From assembly GCA_947085035.1 (NCBI GenBank), contig CAMTUW010000037.1, positions 1 through 47,041 of the forward strand: DNA of 47,041 nucleotides, given 5' to 3'. Every line of letters starts with the position of its first letter. Position 1 is the stretch's first letter. The notes beneath the pieces were generated by a model. The model saw only the letters and a list, made by a program, of their open reading frames with translations. It was not told the DNA's origin and did no database searches. Shown in pieces: positions 16,177 to 24,820 of the stretch. The translations under genes and the position numbers were made by a program. Source of the DNA: CAMTUW01 sp947085035 (GTDB lineage Bacteria; Actinomycetota; Coriobacteriia; Anaerosomatales; PHET01).

Positions 16177-16656
16177 CTACTCTTCTGGTGCGCCCAGTGA
16201 CTGCAACGCCGCGTGCCAAAACACCCGGTCAGCCACGAGCACCGCCGAGCCGATTCCAAGGTACAGCGCCCCGAGGATGCCTGCACCGATCTCATCCGGT
16301 CGAACGAACGTGTTCCTGATGATGATGCCACCGCCCATCATCACCACAACGAAGAGCCACGATCTCCACGAGAAGAACCCGAGGAAGCACGCTCGGTCTC
16401 GCGTGCGAATCCTCGCCACCGCCTTGCGCGCCACCTTGTCGAGTACGAATCGCGTCTTCGGGATGGCGATGATCACGGCGAGCGAGGTACCGAGCAACCA
16501 TGCGTGCCAGGAACGATCTTGCACGTAGATGACGCCGCGCACGAGCAGGATCCCGGCCCCCACAGCCCAGACCACGGCAGCGGCGAAGAGCTGGGTACGC
16601 ACGCTGGCACGGGGCGTCAGACGGTCGAGCCATGCAGGCAGAGTCCGAGACGACAT
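16177..16656 (-). CDS. Hypothetical membrane protein
   Basis: This 159-residue protein has about four hydrophobic stretches: LFAAAVVWAVGAGILLVRGV, WLLGTSLAVIIAIP, WLFVVVMMGGGIIIRN and IGAGILGALYLGIGSAVLVA. There is a basic cytoplasmic-looking loop (RKAVARIRTRDR). I do not recognise a family. The start is ATG 16656 with AAAGG 7 nt upstream. It lies 13 bp upstream of the iron-sulfur flavoprotein gene and may be co-transcribed with it. Confidence 0.78.
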   Translation of the reverse strand: MSSRTLPAWLDRLTPRASVRTQLFAAAVVWAVGAGILLVRGVIYVQDRSWHAWLLGTSLAVIIAIPKTRFVLDKVARKAVARIRTRDRACFLGFFSWRSWLFVVVMMGGGIIIRNTFVRPDEIGAGILGALYLGIGSAVLVADRVFWHAALQSLGAPEE

Positions 16657-16820
16657 GCAGGTGCCTTTCGTGGGGGCCGAGAAGCGTGAGTCTCCCCACT
16701 GTACACGACAACGCGCGCCCGCTTCTGGAGAGTTCTGGGCATAGATGGGGTATTCGCATCTTCGTGGATTTCATGCATCGTAGGTGTACAGACAAGCGAG
16801 CTTCCGCCGAGAGGAACCCC

Positions 16821-18167
16821 ATGTCCCCGAAGACGCCCCCGCCCCGAAAGACGATCGTCATGGGAGCAGCCGGACGTGACTTCCACGACTTCCTCCTCGC
16901 CCTGAAAGACGATCCGCGGGTCGATGTCGTCGCCTTCACCGCGAACCAGATACCGGGCATCGACGGACGAGTGTTCCCGCCCGCGCTCGCCGGTCCGCGT
17001 TACCCGCAAGGCATTCCCATTCATTCCGAACACGATCTGGGGCGCCTCATCCGCGACCTCGACGTCGACGAGGTCTGCTTCGCCTACAGCGACGTCGCCC
17101 ACGCCGACGTCATGCACAAGGCGTCTTACGTGCTCGCGCTCGGGGCCGACTTTCGCATCATCGGGCCGAAAGCCTCCATGTCACGCTCGAACATACCGGT
17201 GATCAGCGTGTGTGCGGTTCGCACGGGCGTGGGCAAGTCAGGCATCTCTTTGCGCCTGTTCGAGCGCTTCCGCGAAAGGGGCCTGACCGCCGTCGATATC
17301 CGGCACCCCATGCCGTACCGCGATCTTGAGGCGATGGCGGTCGAGAGGTACGCGAGCTTGGAAGACCTCGACCGCTTGAACGTCACCATCGAGGAGCGCG
17401 AGGAGTACGAGCATCTTCTCGAGGTCGGCGCCGTCGTCATGGCTGGCGTCGACTACGAGGCGATCGTGCGCGAGGCCGAGAAGGAGGCCGACGTCATCGT
17501 CTGGGACGGAGGCAACAACGACTGGCCGTTTCTCGCAAGCGACCTCGAGATCGTCGCCCTCGATCCGCATCGCGTCGGTCACGAACGGAGCTACTTCCCC
17601 GGCGAGGTGAACTTCCTGCGGGCCGACGTTCTCGTCATCAACAAGATCGACACCGCCGAGACGACCGACGTCGACACGTTGCTACGCACGATCGCCGCTC
17701 ACAACCCCGACGCGGTTCTCGTGCTCACCACAAGCGATCTCGTCGTCGCCGACCCCGATGCGCTGGCAGGTCGACGCGTGCTCGCGATAGAGGACGGTCC
17801 CACCGTCACTCACGGCGGCATGGCCTACGGCGCGGCCGCTATCGCCGCGAAGAGAGCCGGGGCCACCCTGGTGGATGCGCGCCCCTACGCCGTCGGTTCT
17901 CTCGCCGAGGCCTACGCGGCCTATCCGCACTTGAACAACGTGCTCCCGGCCGTAGGCTACTCGGCGACCCAGCTCGCCGACCTCGCCGCGACCATCAACG
18001 CGACGCCGTGCGACGTGGTCGCGATCGGGACCCCGATCGATCTGGGTCGCCTGATCGCGATCGATCACCGGAGCGTTCGGGTGACCTACCGGGTGACGGA
18101 TGCGGGAGACCCGACACTCGACGACGTGGTGGATGCGTTCATCGTCGAACACGGTCTGGGCTCGTGA
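16821..18167 (+). CDS. Cyclic 2,3-diphosphoglycerate synthetase-like P-loop GTPase
   Basis: This 448-residue cytoplasmic protein begins with a Rossmann-like part (KTIVMGAAGRDFHDFLLAL) followed by a P-loop AVRTGVGKSGISLRLF and a GTPase-like VINKID motif. This arrangement matches the COG2403 family, whose founding member makes cyclic 2,3-diphosphoglycerate in thermophilic methanogens. Family members also occur in bacteria, where the product has not been shown for most. VIVWDGGNNDWPF is a family signature. The start is ATG 16821 after GAGAGG; a longer frame upstream is unsupported. It is divergent from the membrane-protein gene. The substrate here remains an inference. Confidence 0.82.
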   Translation: MSPKTPPPRKTIVMGAAGRDFHDFLLALKDDPRVDVVAFTANQIPGIDGRVFPPALAGPRYPQGIPIHSEHDLGRLIRDLDVDEVCFAYSDVAHADVMHKASYVLALGADFRIIGPKASMSRSNIPVISVCAVRTGVGKSGISLRLFERFRERGLTAVDIRHPMPYRDLEAMAVERYASLEDLDRLNVTIEEREEYEHLLEVGAVVMAGVDYEAIVREAEKEADVIVWDGGNNDWPFLASDLEIVALDPHRVGHERSYFPGEVNFLRADVLVINKIDTAETTDVDTLLRTIAAHNPDAVLVLTTSDLVVADPDALAGRRVLAIEDGPTVTHGGMAYGAAAIAAKRAGATLVDARPYAVGSLAEAYAAYPHLNNVLPAVGYSATQLADLAATINATPCDVVAIGTPIDLGRLIAIDHRSVRVTYRVTDAGDPTLDDVVDAFIVEHGLGS

Positions 18168-18194
18168 TGGGCGTCAAGCAGACCCCGATGGACC

Positions 18195-18210
18195 GGTGAC
18201 GCGCGTCACA
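18195..18210. promoter_or_regulatory. Possible CRP/FNR-family operator
   Basis: GGTGA, six bases (CGCGCG), then TCACA. The inner 14 bases (18196-18209) are a perfect palindrome. The CRP consensus is TGTGA-N6-TCACA. The site lies 92 bp upstream of the unknown gene at 18302 and 28 bp after the GTPase gene, within a 134-bp gap. No regulator of this family is in the window. Confidence 0.35.
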
Positions 18211-18301
18211 GTCACAAGGGCGACCACTATCGCGCACACCACGTGACCGCCCGATACTCTGACTACACGCCCACTCACCTCACCGACTGTGAGAACAACT
18301 G

Positions 18302-18874
18302 ATGCTCACGAGAACGACGGGGTTGCCCCTGATTCGCCCGCACTACCGAGGCGAGTCGCAGGACTTGATGCGGATCCTCCTCAACGCGACGTCGGTCACA
18401 GAGGCGAATCTCGCGTTGCAGGTGCTTCTCGAGACCGTGGATGAGAGAGCGCTCGTCTGCGCATGCAACCTTCGCGAGGTCTTGAGCGCCCTGCCGTCCT
18501 CGCCGTTCGCGATGCGGGTCGATGAAGAGACCCTCGCGAGAACCGCCGGACTCGCGAGGCACGTCGCAGCGATGGGAAAGACACTCCCTGACGACACTCA
18601 GTTGATCGTGACGACCGCTGGGAACCTTGTGCTTGACGTGATCATCAAATGTGACGATGAGAAGTGGTTCTGGAACCCCGTGCCCGTCACTGACGACTAC
18701 GTCAACACGGCCGTACTCGACTTGCTGATCGAAAGCGACGACCTGCTCGAAGAGATGATGGGGCTCGTCGAGTGCATGGGCGTCGTCGTGAACCCGAAGT
18801 TCTATCTGTCGATCGAGGACTGGCGCCTCGAGCATGCCGCAGACGTCTTCGCTGGCCTCCACGACCTGTTCTGA
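18302..18874 (+). CDS. Conserved-looking hypothetical protein
   Basis: This 190-residue acidic soluble protein has no recognised family. It has no signal peptide or long hydrophobic helix. The middle (QLIVTTAGNLVLDVIIKC, WFWNPVPVTDDYVN) looks like a folded alpha/beta domain, and the C terminus is rich in acid residues (LLIESDDLLEEMMGLVE). A start at ATG 18302 is used; ATG 18368 with a better AGGA site at short spacing is a strong alternative. It converges on pncB with a single-base gap. Confidence 0.7.
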   Translation: MLTRTTGLPLIRPHYRGESQDLMRILLNATSVTEANLALQVLLETVDERALVCACNLREVLSALPSSPFAMRVDEETLARTAGLARHVAAMGKTLPDDTQLIVTTAGNLVLDVIIKCDDEKWFWNPVPVTDDYVNTAVLDLLIESDDLLEEMMGLVECMGVVVNPKFYLSIEDWRLEHAADVFAGLHDLF

Positions 18875-18875
18875 G

Positions 18876-20351
18876 CTACGACGAATCGCTTGGGATGCCC
18901 CGTGCCTTGAGTACCAAAGAGGTCCTCAGATCGTTCAATCCCCGCTCGAGGCCGACGGGATACACGTGGGGGTTCAAGAAGCGTTTGGTGGTCGAGTCGA
19001 GCTCGTCAACGGCCTTCATCGCGCGGTCGCGGGAGTCTGACAGCGACGGAACCTCATACACCCGTCGGCCCTGCTCGAACACGGGAACCAGCAGCTCCTC
19101 GTAGGTCTGATCCGCCGAGAACGTCTTTCGCCGGGTCGAGTCGGCCGGGTCGACCATCGTGGCCTCAGGGCCCAAGACGGTGTGCACGTCATAGACCATG
19201 TCACCCGCGAGCGATCCATCCGGCCTCCGATATCGCCGAACCCCCAAGACTCCCGGGGTGGTCACTTTGGCGGTCTGCTCGGAGATCTTGATCCGCGGGA
19301 TCCAATCGTCCTCGCCGGGCCTGTGGATGGCCGAGAGCTTGTAGACGCCACCGAGCGCTGGCTGATCCCACGCGGTCACGAGCTTGGTTCCCACGCCCCA
19401 CGCGTCAACGGCCGCGCCCTGGTCTTTGAGTGACGAGATGAGGTGCTCGTCAAGCTCATTGCTCGCGATGATTCGGGTGTCTGCGAAGCCGCCCTCGTCC
19501 AAGATGATCCGCGCTTGTCGCGAGAGCCACGCCAAGTCCCCCGAATCGATTCGAATACCGAGAAGACGCTGGCCACGCGCGCGCAGCAAGACGCCGATCT
19601 CGACCGCGCTCCTGACGCCGTCGAGCGTGTCGTAGGTATCCACGAGAAGCGTCGCGTTATTGGGCAACGCCTCGGCGTAGGCGCGAAACGCCTCGATCTC
19701 GGTGTCAAACGCCATCACCCACGAATGCGCGTGAGTGCCCGCTACGGGGATGTTGAAACGACGACCGGCCAACACATTGCTCGTTGCCGAGCAGCCCCCG
19801 AGGTAGGCGGACCTACTTGCCGTGAGCCCGCCGTCGGGCCCCTGTGCGCGGCGCAGCCCGAACTCGAAGATCGGGTCACCCTGCGCCGCGATCCGGCACC
19901 GTGCGGCCTTCGTCGCCACGAGCGTCGCGAAGTTGATGCTGTTGAGCAACGCAGTCTCGACCAGCTGACATATCGGAAGCGGTCCTGTGACGCGCAGCAG
20001 CGGTTCGCGCGGGAACACCACGGTGCCCTCGGGTACAGCGGACAGATCGCAGCAGAAACGCATGTCCGCGAGCCACTCCAGGAAGTCCGCGCGAAACAAC
20101 GGCTCGCCGTCCGCCCCGAGAAGACCGGCGAGATACTCGATGTCTTGTCCGGAAAACGACAACGACTCGAGGTACTCGATCGCTTGTTCCAGCCCGCACG
20201 CGACGGCGAACCCTCCGCCGTAGGGCGCCTCGCGAAAGAAGAGGTGAAAGCAACCACGCGTATCCGCAATGCCCGCCGACAGGTACGCCTGGGCCATTGT
20301 GAGCTGGTACAGATCCGTGAGCATGGCATTACGCGGTTCGTGTACTCTCAC
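18876..20351 (-). CDS. pncB: Nicotinate phosphoribosyltransferase
   Basis: This 491-residue enzyme makes nicotinate mononucleotide from nicotinate and PRPP (NAD salvage). MLTDLYQLTMAQAYL (10-24) is the N-terminal signature. FGLRRAQGPDGGLTASRSAYLGG is a substrate/PRPP-binding segment, THAHSWVMAF contains the His phosphorylated during ATP-coupled turnover, and DTYDTLDG and GIRIDSGDL belong to the PRPP-site region. Length fits the larger bacterial PncB class. The start is GTG 20351 with only a weak ribosome site. The gene is alone on its strand between two plus-strand genes. Confidence 0.94.
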   Translation of the reverse strand: MRVHEPRNAMLTDLYQLTMAQAYLSAGIADTRGCFHLFFREAPYGGGFAVACGLEQAIEYLESLSFSGQDIEYLAGLLGADGEPLFRADFLEWLADMRFCCDLSAVPEGTVVFPREPLLRVTGPLPICQLVETALLNSINFATLVATKAARCRIAAQGDPIFEFGLRRAQGPDGGLTASRSAYLGGCSATSNVLAGRRFNIPVAGTHAHSWVMAFDTEIEAFRAYAEALPNNATLLVDTYDTLDGVRSAVEIGVLLRARGQRLLGIRIDSGDLAWLSRQARIILDEGGFADTRIIASNELDEHLISSLKDQGAAVDAWGVGTKLVTAWDQPALGGVYKLSAIHRPGEDDWIPRIKISEQTAKVTTPGVLGVRRYRRPDGSLAGDMVYDVHTVLGPEATMVDPADSTRRKTFSADQTYEELLVPVFEQGRRVYEVPSLSDSRDRAMKAVDELDSTTKRFLNPHVYPVGLERGLNDLRTSLVLKARGIPSDSS

Positions 20352-20541
20352 GTCGTCTCGCCAACCTTTCCCTCGTCATTGCGCGTCCAAGCGTAGCACC
20401 ATCGCAGTGTCAGTGAGCGCTGAGCACCGCGACAGACAACGAGAGATGATTTCCGGTGAGCGGAGCGATTCATCCGGCGCAAGACGGGTATAGAGCCTTG
20501 GCGCCGCAGGGTGGAGGACGCCTCATGAGACGGAGGATACG

Positions 20542-20736
20542 ATGGGATCACCTCGGGGAAGCACTGAGAGTCACGACGAGCGCGAAGTCCGGCTCCCGTT
20601 GACCGAGCATTCCGAGGGAGATGGTCCGCATATGGACGAGGCAGCGGCCTCGGACCTGTACGCGACGGCAGAGCTCCAGCGACGACACGCGCGCACCGCT
20701 ATCATGATTCGCAAGGCACAGGAGCAGTGTCTCTGA
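20542..20736 (+). CDS. Possible small protein upstream of the ferredoxin-type gene
   Basis: A 64-codon frame starts at ATG 20542, 5 nt after a perfect GGAGG. The product is hydrophilic, with a helical basic C terminus (LQRRHARTAIMIRKAQEQ). It resembles no family I know. A second, overlapping reading frame of 25 codons (20525-20602) starts at an ATG that itself follows GGAGG by 7 nt, so at least one of the two may be real or act as a leader peptide. The ferredoxin-type gene starts 34 bp after the stop. Confidence 0.4.
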   Translation: MGSPRGSTESHDEREVRLPLTEHSEGDGPHMDEAAASDLYATAELQRRHARTAIMIRKAQEQCL

Positions 20737-20770
20737 GCCACCGGCTTGACCGACCCGCGAAGGATGAACG

Positions 20771-21604
20771 GTGTGCCGATTCTGCGTGGAACACGGCGAA
20801 GGCGAACGCTGGTACCTGAACGCCGCGAACTACTCCCATGATCTGTCAAGCGACCTGGAACGGCGCGGCTACATCGTCGACTTCATCAGGGGGTTCGAAC
20901 AGCGACGCGAGAGCGCGCTCGTGTGGTCCGGGCGCATCGATCGGCTGCCCGGCCAGTTGGCGCGAGTGGCGAAGGGCGCCGCATCGCGCCACATGCAACG
21001 ACACCACTTCGGCCAGCCGGTTCCCCTCGAGGAGTGCGAACGGATTCTTTCCCTGTGCACCTCGATCACGGTGATCCCCTGCATCTGCAGGATGCACACA
21101 CCGGGCCAACGCGCCGAGGAAGTATGCCTCTTGGTCACGATGCAGCCGGTGGAGGCGATCATCTCGGAAGGGTTCGAAAGCTACCGAGACGGACCTGACT
21201 CGTCGAACTTCAATGTCGTCTCCCGCGAGGACGCGGTGGGCCTCTTGCGAACCTGCGAGGGCCGCGGCCTCATGCACTCGGTGTGGACGTTTCAGACGCC
21301 CTTCACTGCGGCCATATGCAACTGCGACCTCGAGAGCGGCTGCCTTGCGATGAAGATGACCGCGGAGCACGGCGTGAAGGTGATGTGGCGTGGCGAGTGG
21401 GTCGTGGCGCTCGACGAAGGACTCTGCGTCGGATGCGGCCTGTGCGTGAGGTCCTGCCCTTTCGGCGCCATCACCACGAACGGACGGGTGAGCACTGACC
21501 TGCTCCAGTGCTGGGGCTGCGGCATCTGCCGAGCCGCGTGCCCGCACGATGCGCTGAGCTTGGTCGACCGCCGCACCGTGCCGGAAGTGGCCGAGCTCTG
21601 GTGA
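20771..21604 (+). CDS. 4Fe-4S dicluster ferredoxin-domain protein with extra N-terminal cysteines
   Basis: This 277-residue protein ends in a two-cluster ferredoxin domain, with CVGCGLCVRSCP (219-230) and CWGCGICRAACP (247-258). The remaining ~200 residues are not a ferredoxin. They contain CRFC at the N terminus, CIC at 104-106, and CNC followed by Cys191, so more clusters or metal may bind. The start is GTG 20771, 6 nt after AAGGA. It is likely cytoplasmic and handles low-potential electrons. The partner oxidoreductase is unknown and not adjacent. It converges on the next gene with a 4-bp gap. Confidence 0.85.
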   Translation: MCRFCVEHGEGERWYLNAANYSHDLSSDLERRGYIVDFIRGFEQRRESALVWSGRIDRLPGQLARVAKGAASRHMQRHHFGQPVPLEECERILSLCTSITVIPCICRMHTPGQRAEEVCLLVTMQPVEAIISEGFESYRDGPDSSNFNVVSREDAVGLLRTCEGRGLMHSVWTFQTPFTAAICNCDLESGCLAMKMTAEHGVKVMWRGEWVVALDEGLCVGCGLCVRSCPFGAITTNGRVSTDLLQCWGCGICRAACPHDALSLVDRRTVPEVAELW

Positions 21605-21608
21605 CAGG

Positions 21609-22148
21609 TCAGCCGGCACCAAGGCCGAGCAGCTCAAACGCTCCCAGGAAGTAGGCGGCGGCTGCGGCCGTGACGATCACGAGCACCACGAGGGCCACGA
21701 CAAGCACTCTGCTCGGAGCGCCCTTGGCCGATTCCAGCTCGATCGCGTCTTGAGCATCCTCAAGCGGCGGAAGATCCACAAGGTCGCGCGAGATCGGCGC
21801 GTCGCTGAGCGGTGCCGCGGCGACAGCCGACAGCCCCTCGAACATATCCGACTCTTCGTCGAGCATGGACGTAACCACAGGAGTCGGTTGATCCTCGACG
21901 ACTGGCTGGGGCGCGACCTCACCGTCAAACATCCACGAGGAGGGTGTCTCGCCCGCGCCTGCTTGCACCTTCACCACGGCGTCCCCGTCAAAGACCAGTC
22001 CCTGACCCGGACGGCCGGAGACATACGCCTGCAGCAGTTCCGCTGCCTCGGACGGCGATACGCCCTGGATGTCTGAGGGCCGGACCCGACCGCTCACCTC
22101 AAGTATCAGTGTGACGAAACTCTCGGTGCGCGCATTGAGTGCTGTCAC
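21609..22148 (-). CDS. Hypothetical single-pass membrane protein
   Basis: This 179-residue protein has a folded N-terminal ~70 residues (LILEVSGRVRPSDIQGVSPSEAA), a low-complexity acidic/proline linker, and one C-terminal helix SRVLVVALVVLVIVTAAAAAYFLGAF (about 145-170). It has no N-terminal signal, so it is probably tail-anchored with the N terminus in the cytoplasm. The start is GTG 22148, with GGAGGG 6 nt upstream. Family unknown. Confidence 0.72.
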   Translation of the reverse strand: MTALNARTESFVTLILEVSGRVRPSDIQGVSPSEAAELLQAYVSGRPGQGLVFDGDAVVKVQAGAGETPSSWMFDGEVAPQPVVEDQPTPVVTSMLDEESDMFEGLSAVAAAPLSDAPISRDLVDLPPLEDAQDAIELESAKGAPSRVLVVALVVLVIVTAAAAAYFLGAFELLGLGAG

Positions 22149-22256
22149 GCCTCGCCCTCCACATCATGTCAGTTGCCACGTACCCATGAGTATCGACCCA
22201 AATCGTGCATCTGTGAACAACCGATTCTTGACGGGAACCGCCGAGATCCGCACATC

Positions 22257-22796
22257 TCACGACGGAGGGTAGCGCGGTCGACCGAACTGGTGCCAGCGCA
22301 TCGCCTCGACGAACGAGCGCGGTGAGCGCGTGTACGTGTTCACGAAACGCTTGGCGGCCATGACCGCGACAACGTCGCTCGCGCACTCCGTCCCCGCTGA
22401 CGCCTTCAGAACCGCAAGCGATCGAGCGATCTCGTCGTCTTCGACAAGCGTCCAGACGAGGATGCCGGTACCGGGCACGTGCAGGCCGCGACACGGAACG
22501 AACCCGTACTCCCACTCCCACTGCAGATCCTCGGTGTCCACCCCTTGAGCGAAGTCGCTTTCGAGAAGATCCTGACCGGGTATCTCGACCTGAGCGGCCG
22601 CCGCGGCCGTCACGAGAAGCGCTGTCGCCCTCACGTCAGCATCAGGGTCGGTTGCCGCCCTGGCCAGCCATTCGTCCCTGCGCGGTCCATCCACGCGCGT
22701 CAACAGCTCCAGTGCACGACGCCGCGCGTCTGGAGAGCTCCCGCCCAACACGCTCTCGAACCACTCGAGCACCCTCGGATTCGCGTCGTAGATCAT
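22257..22796 (-). CDS. Hypothetical protein with HEAT-like N terminus
   Basis: This 179-residue soluble protein begins with helical pairs of HEAT/ARM type (ARRRALELLTRVDGPRRDEWL, DPDADVRATALLVTAAAAA). The second half (DLQWEWEYGFVPCRGLHVPG ... IARSLAVLKASAG) is not recognised. There is no catalytic motif. ATG 22796 follows a G-rich stretch. It is divergent from the thermonuclease gene, with a 111-bp shared upstream region. Confidence 0.72.
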   Translation of the reverse strand: MIYDANPRVLEWFESVLGGSSPDARRRALELLTRVDGPRRDEWLARAATDPDADVRATALLVTAAAAAQVEIPGQDLLESDFAQGVDTEDLQWEWEYGFVPCRGLHVPGTGILVWTLVEDDEIARSLAVLKASAGTECASDVVAVMAAKRFVNTYTRSPRSFVEAMRWHQFGRPRYPPS

Positions 22797-22907
22797 CTGC
22801 CACCCCCCTCTCGGACTCTGCGGCGAGCATATCGGGAGGGTGTGACAGGGAGCATGTCAGCGCCATGTGGATAATGAAGGCGTACCTCTCAGACATCAGG
22901 GGCGCCC

Positions 22908-23432
22908 ATGCATGCCCGAACTCGCCCGGCACTCATCCTGCTGGTGCTCATGCTCTCAGGGACGATCACGTGCGGTTGCTCACCGGACTCGGACTCCGGT
23001 GATGAGCTGACACCGGCGGTCGTCTTGAGGGTCGTGGATGGCGACACCGCCGTGATGCTCGTCGGCGGCACGAAGGAGCGCGTGCGGTTCATCGGCGTGG
23101 ACACGCCGGAGTCCACACGCGAGATCGAACCCTTCGGCGAGGAAGCCTCGGACTACACTCGCCAAGCCCTTGACGGACGCAACGTCTGGATCGAAACGGA
23201 CGCGGAGCCACGCGACAGATACGACCGTCTTCTCGCCTATGTCTGGTTGGAGCGTCCCGATGATCGTAGCGATGCCGAAGTGCGCGCGAAGCAGCTCAAC
23301 GCTCTGCTGCTGCTTGACGGCTACGCGAACATGTCCACCTACCCACCGAACGTGCGCTACGTGGACTCCTACCGCATCTACCAGCGAGAGGCCCGAGAAG
23401 CGAAGCGCGGTTCATGGGCGAATGACCGCTGA
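22908..23432 (+). CDS. Exported thermonuclease (SNase-like)
   Basis: This 174-residue protein has an N-terminal hydrophobic signal (PALILLVLMLSGTITCGC). Cysteines at 22 and 24 could serve lipid attachment, although the lipobox is not classical. The staphylococcal-nuclease fold follows, with VVDGDT (42-47), RFIGVDTPE (Arg60, Asp65, Glu68) and DRYDR (Arg107). These correspond to the catalytic Arg35, Asp40, Glu43 and Arg87 of the type enzyme. It should cut extracellular DNA and RNA in a Ca-dependent way. The N terminus suggests a membrane-tethered or secreted form. It ends 34 bp from the convergent DegV gene. Confidence 0.88.
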   Translation: MHARTRPALILLVLMLSGTITCGCSPDSDSGDELTPAVVLRVVDGDTAVMLVGGTKERVRFIGVDTPESTREIEPFGEEASDYTRQALDGRNVWIETDAEPRDRYDRLLAYVWLERPDDRSDAEVRAKQLNALLLLDGYANMSTYPPNVRYVDSYRIYQREAREAKRGSWANDR

Positions 23433-23465
23433 GAACGTGGGGACCCGCCGCTCGGGGCGCAACAC

Positions 23466-24314
23466 CTACTCTGACGGCAACACCGCGACGCCCCACCCGG
23501 TTCCGGTATGGGCGCAGATGACCGAACCGGCGCTGTACACGACGAGTTCCTCGACCTCGTAGCGCTCACGCAGCTCCGCCGCGATCCGCTCGGCACGCTC
23601 CGGAAACATGGCGCCACCTACAGCGAATGTGCCCTTACGCGCATCCCCCATCTTCTCCGCGACCCACGCGAGCGTATGATCGATCGCGGCGCGCTCTCCC
23701 CGATTCCGGGCAACCGGCTGAAACGCCCCTTCGGAGTCGACCGTGAGAGTGACCTTCAGGTTGAGCATGGACCCCAGGAAGGCTGACACCTTACCGATGC
23801 GTCCGCCCTTCGCCAGGTTGTCGAGCGAATCCAGTCCCACGAGGAGGCGCACGCGTTCGCGCGCACGCTCAAGTGCGAGAAGAGTGGTCTGAACGTCATC
23901 GCCACGCTCGGCGGATTTGACTGCCTCCATCACCTGAAGGCCAAGGCCCCACGACAGGTTCAGCGAGTCGAACACGTGGACCTTGCCCGGAAAATCCTGG
24001 GCGGCCTGTCGCGCGGATTCGATCGTGCCTGATAGCCGGTTCGATATGTGTACCGAGACCACCTCTGGTGCCGTCTTCAATGCGTGTTCGTAGGCTGTGG
24101 CGAAAGCACCCGGCGAGGGCTGCGAGGTGGTGGGCAGACGCGGCTCGGCGCTCATGCGCGCGAAGAACTCCTCCTGCGAAAGGATGCCGTCCTCGATGGT
24201 GTCTTCGCCGAACGACACCGCCAGCGGAACGACCGTAACGCCGCGCTGGGCTGCGAGATCGGCCGGAATGTCGGCGGTCGAATCAGTGATGATCTGAAAT
24301 GCGCGTACGGACAT
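23466..24314 (-). CDS. DegV-family fatty-acid-binding protein
   Basis: This 282-residue two-domain protein has the family signature IITDSTADIPADLAAQ near the N terminus. PTTSQPSPGAF and HISNRLSGTIESAR are the loops that hold the fatty-acid carboxylate. In Gram-positive bacteria DegV/FakB proteins bind fatty acids for phosphorylation by FakA, which is not in this window. The start is ATG 24314, with AAAGGGG 7 nt upstream; the in-frame ATG 24350 would add 12 residues. It is divergent from the nuo operon, sharing a 149-bp region. Confidence 0.9.
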   Translation of the reverse strand: MSVRAFQIITDSTADIPADLAAQRGVTVVPLAVSFGEDTIEDGILSQEEFFARMSAEPRLPTTSQPSPGAFATAYEHALKTAPEVVSVHISNRLSGTIESARQAAQDFPGKVHVFDSLNLSWGLGLQVMEAVKSAERGDDVQTTLLALERARERVRLLVGLDSLDNLAKGGRIGKVSAFLGSMLNLKVTLTVDSEGAFQPVARNRGERAAIDHTLAWVAEKMGDARKGTFAVGGAMFPERAERIAAELRERYEVEELVVYSAGSVICAHTGTGWGVAVLPSE

Positions 24315-24463
24315 GGCTGGTCCCCTTTCGATGAGAGGTATTCCGTACACGATACCCGCTTCGTGAACGATTATTGCTCATATGTGAAGGAATATCGCAG
24401 GAGGAGTCGTATACGGACAGTGAGAATGCCTCGCAGGTGAGGCGCGTCGGGGGGCTCGGGCAC

Positions 24464-24820
24464 ATGAATATGGCGATCTTGGTGTTTTCCGGCTTCCTGC
24501 TGGTCGCACTGGTGCTGGGATTCGTACTCGTCACCATCCCGCGATGGCTTGCGCCTCGTGAACCCGGTGACCTGAAGTCCCGCGCGTACGAGTGCGGCGA
24601 AGTACCCGTCGGGGAGCCGTGGGTGCGCTTTCGCGTGTCCTACTACATATTCGCGCTCGCGTTCGTGATCTTCGCCGTCGAGGCGGTCTTCCTCTATCCG
24701 TGGGCGGTCGTCGTAAAGCAGCTTGGCGCATACGGGCTCGCTCAGATGGCCATCTTCATCGGCATCCTCGTCTTGGGGCTCGCGTACGCGTGGCGCAAGG
24801 GGGTGCTCAAATGGGTGTAG
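24464..24820 (+). CDS. nuoA: NADH-quinone oxidoreductase-type subunit A
   Basis: This 118-residue membrane subunit has three helices. The conserved loop is SRAYECGEVPVG, with the Cys of the quinone-site loop. FRVSYYIFALAFVIFAVEAVFLYPWA is typical of NuoA. The start is ATG 24464 (MNMAIL). A perfect AGGAGGAG at 24399-24406 lies 58 bp upstream without an obvious start behind it. It is the first gene of the eleven-gene cassette and overlaps nuoB by 10 nt. The AT-rich stretch about 24360-24420 is the likely promoter zone. Confidence 0.95.
   Translation: MNMAILVFSGFLLVALVLGFVLVTIPRWLAPREPGDLKSRAYECGEVPVGEPWVRFRVSYYIFALAFVIFAVEAVFLYPWAVVVKQLGAYGLAQMAIFIGILVLGLAYAWRKGVLKWV

Noticed and set aside
24399..24440. 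Leader peptide behind the perfect AGGAGGAG upstream of nuoA
   Set aside because: The only candidate is a six-codon GTG frame at 24420, 13 nt from the site; too short and too distant to claim.
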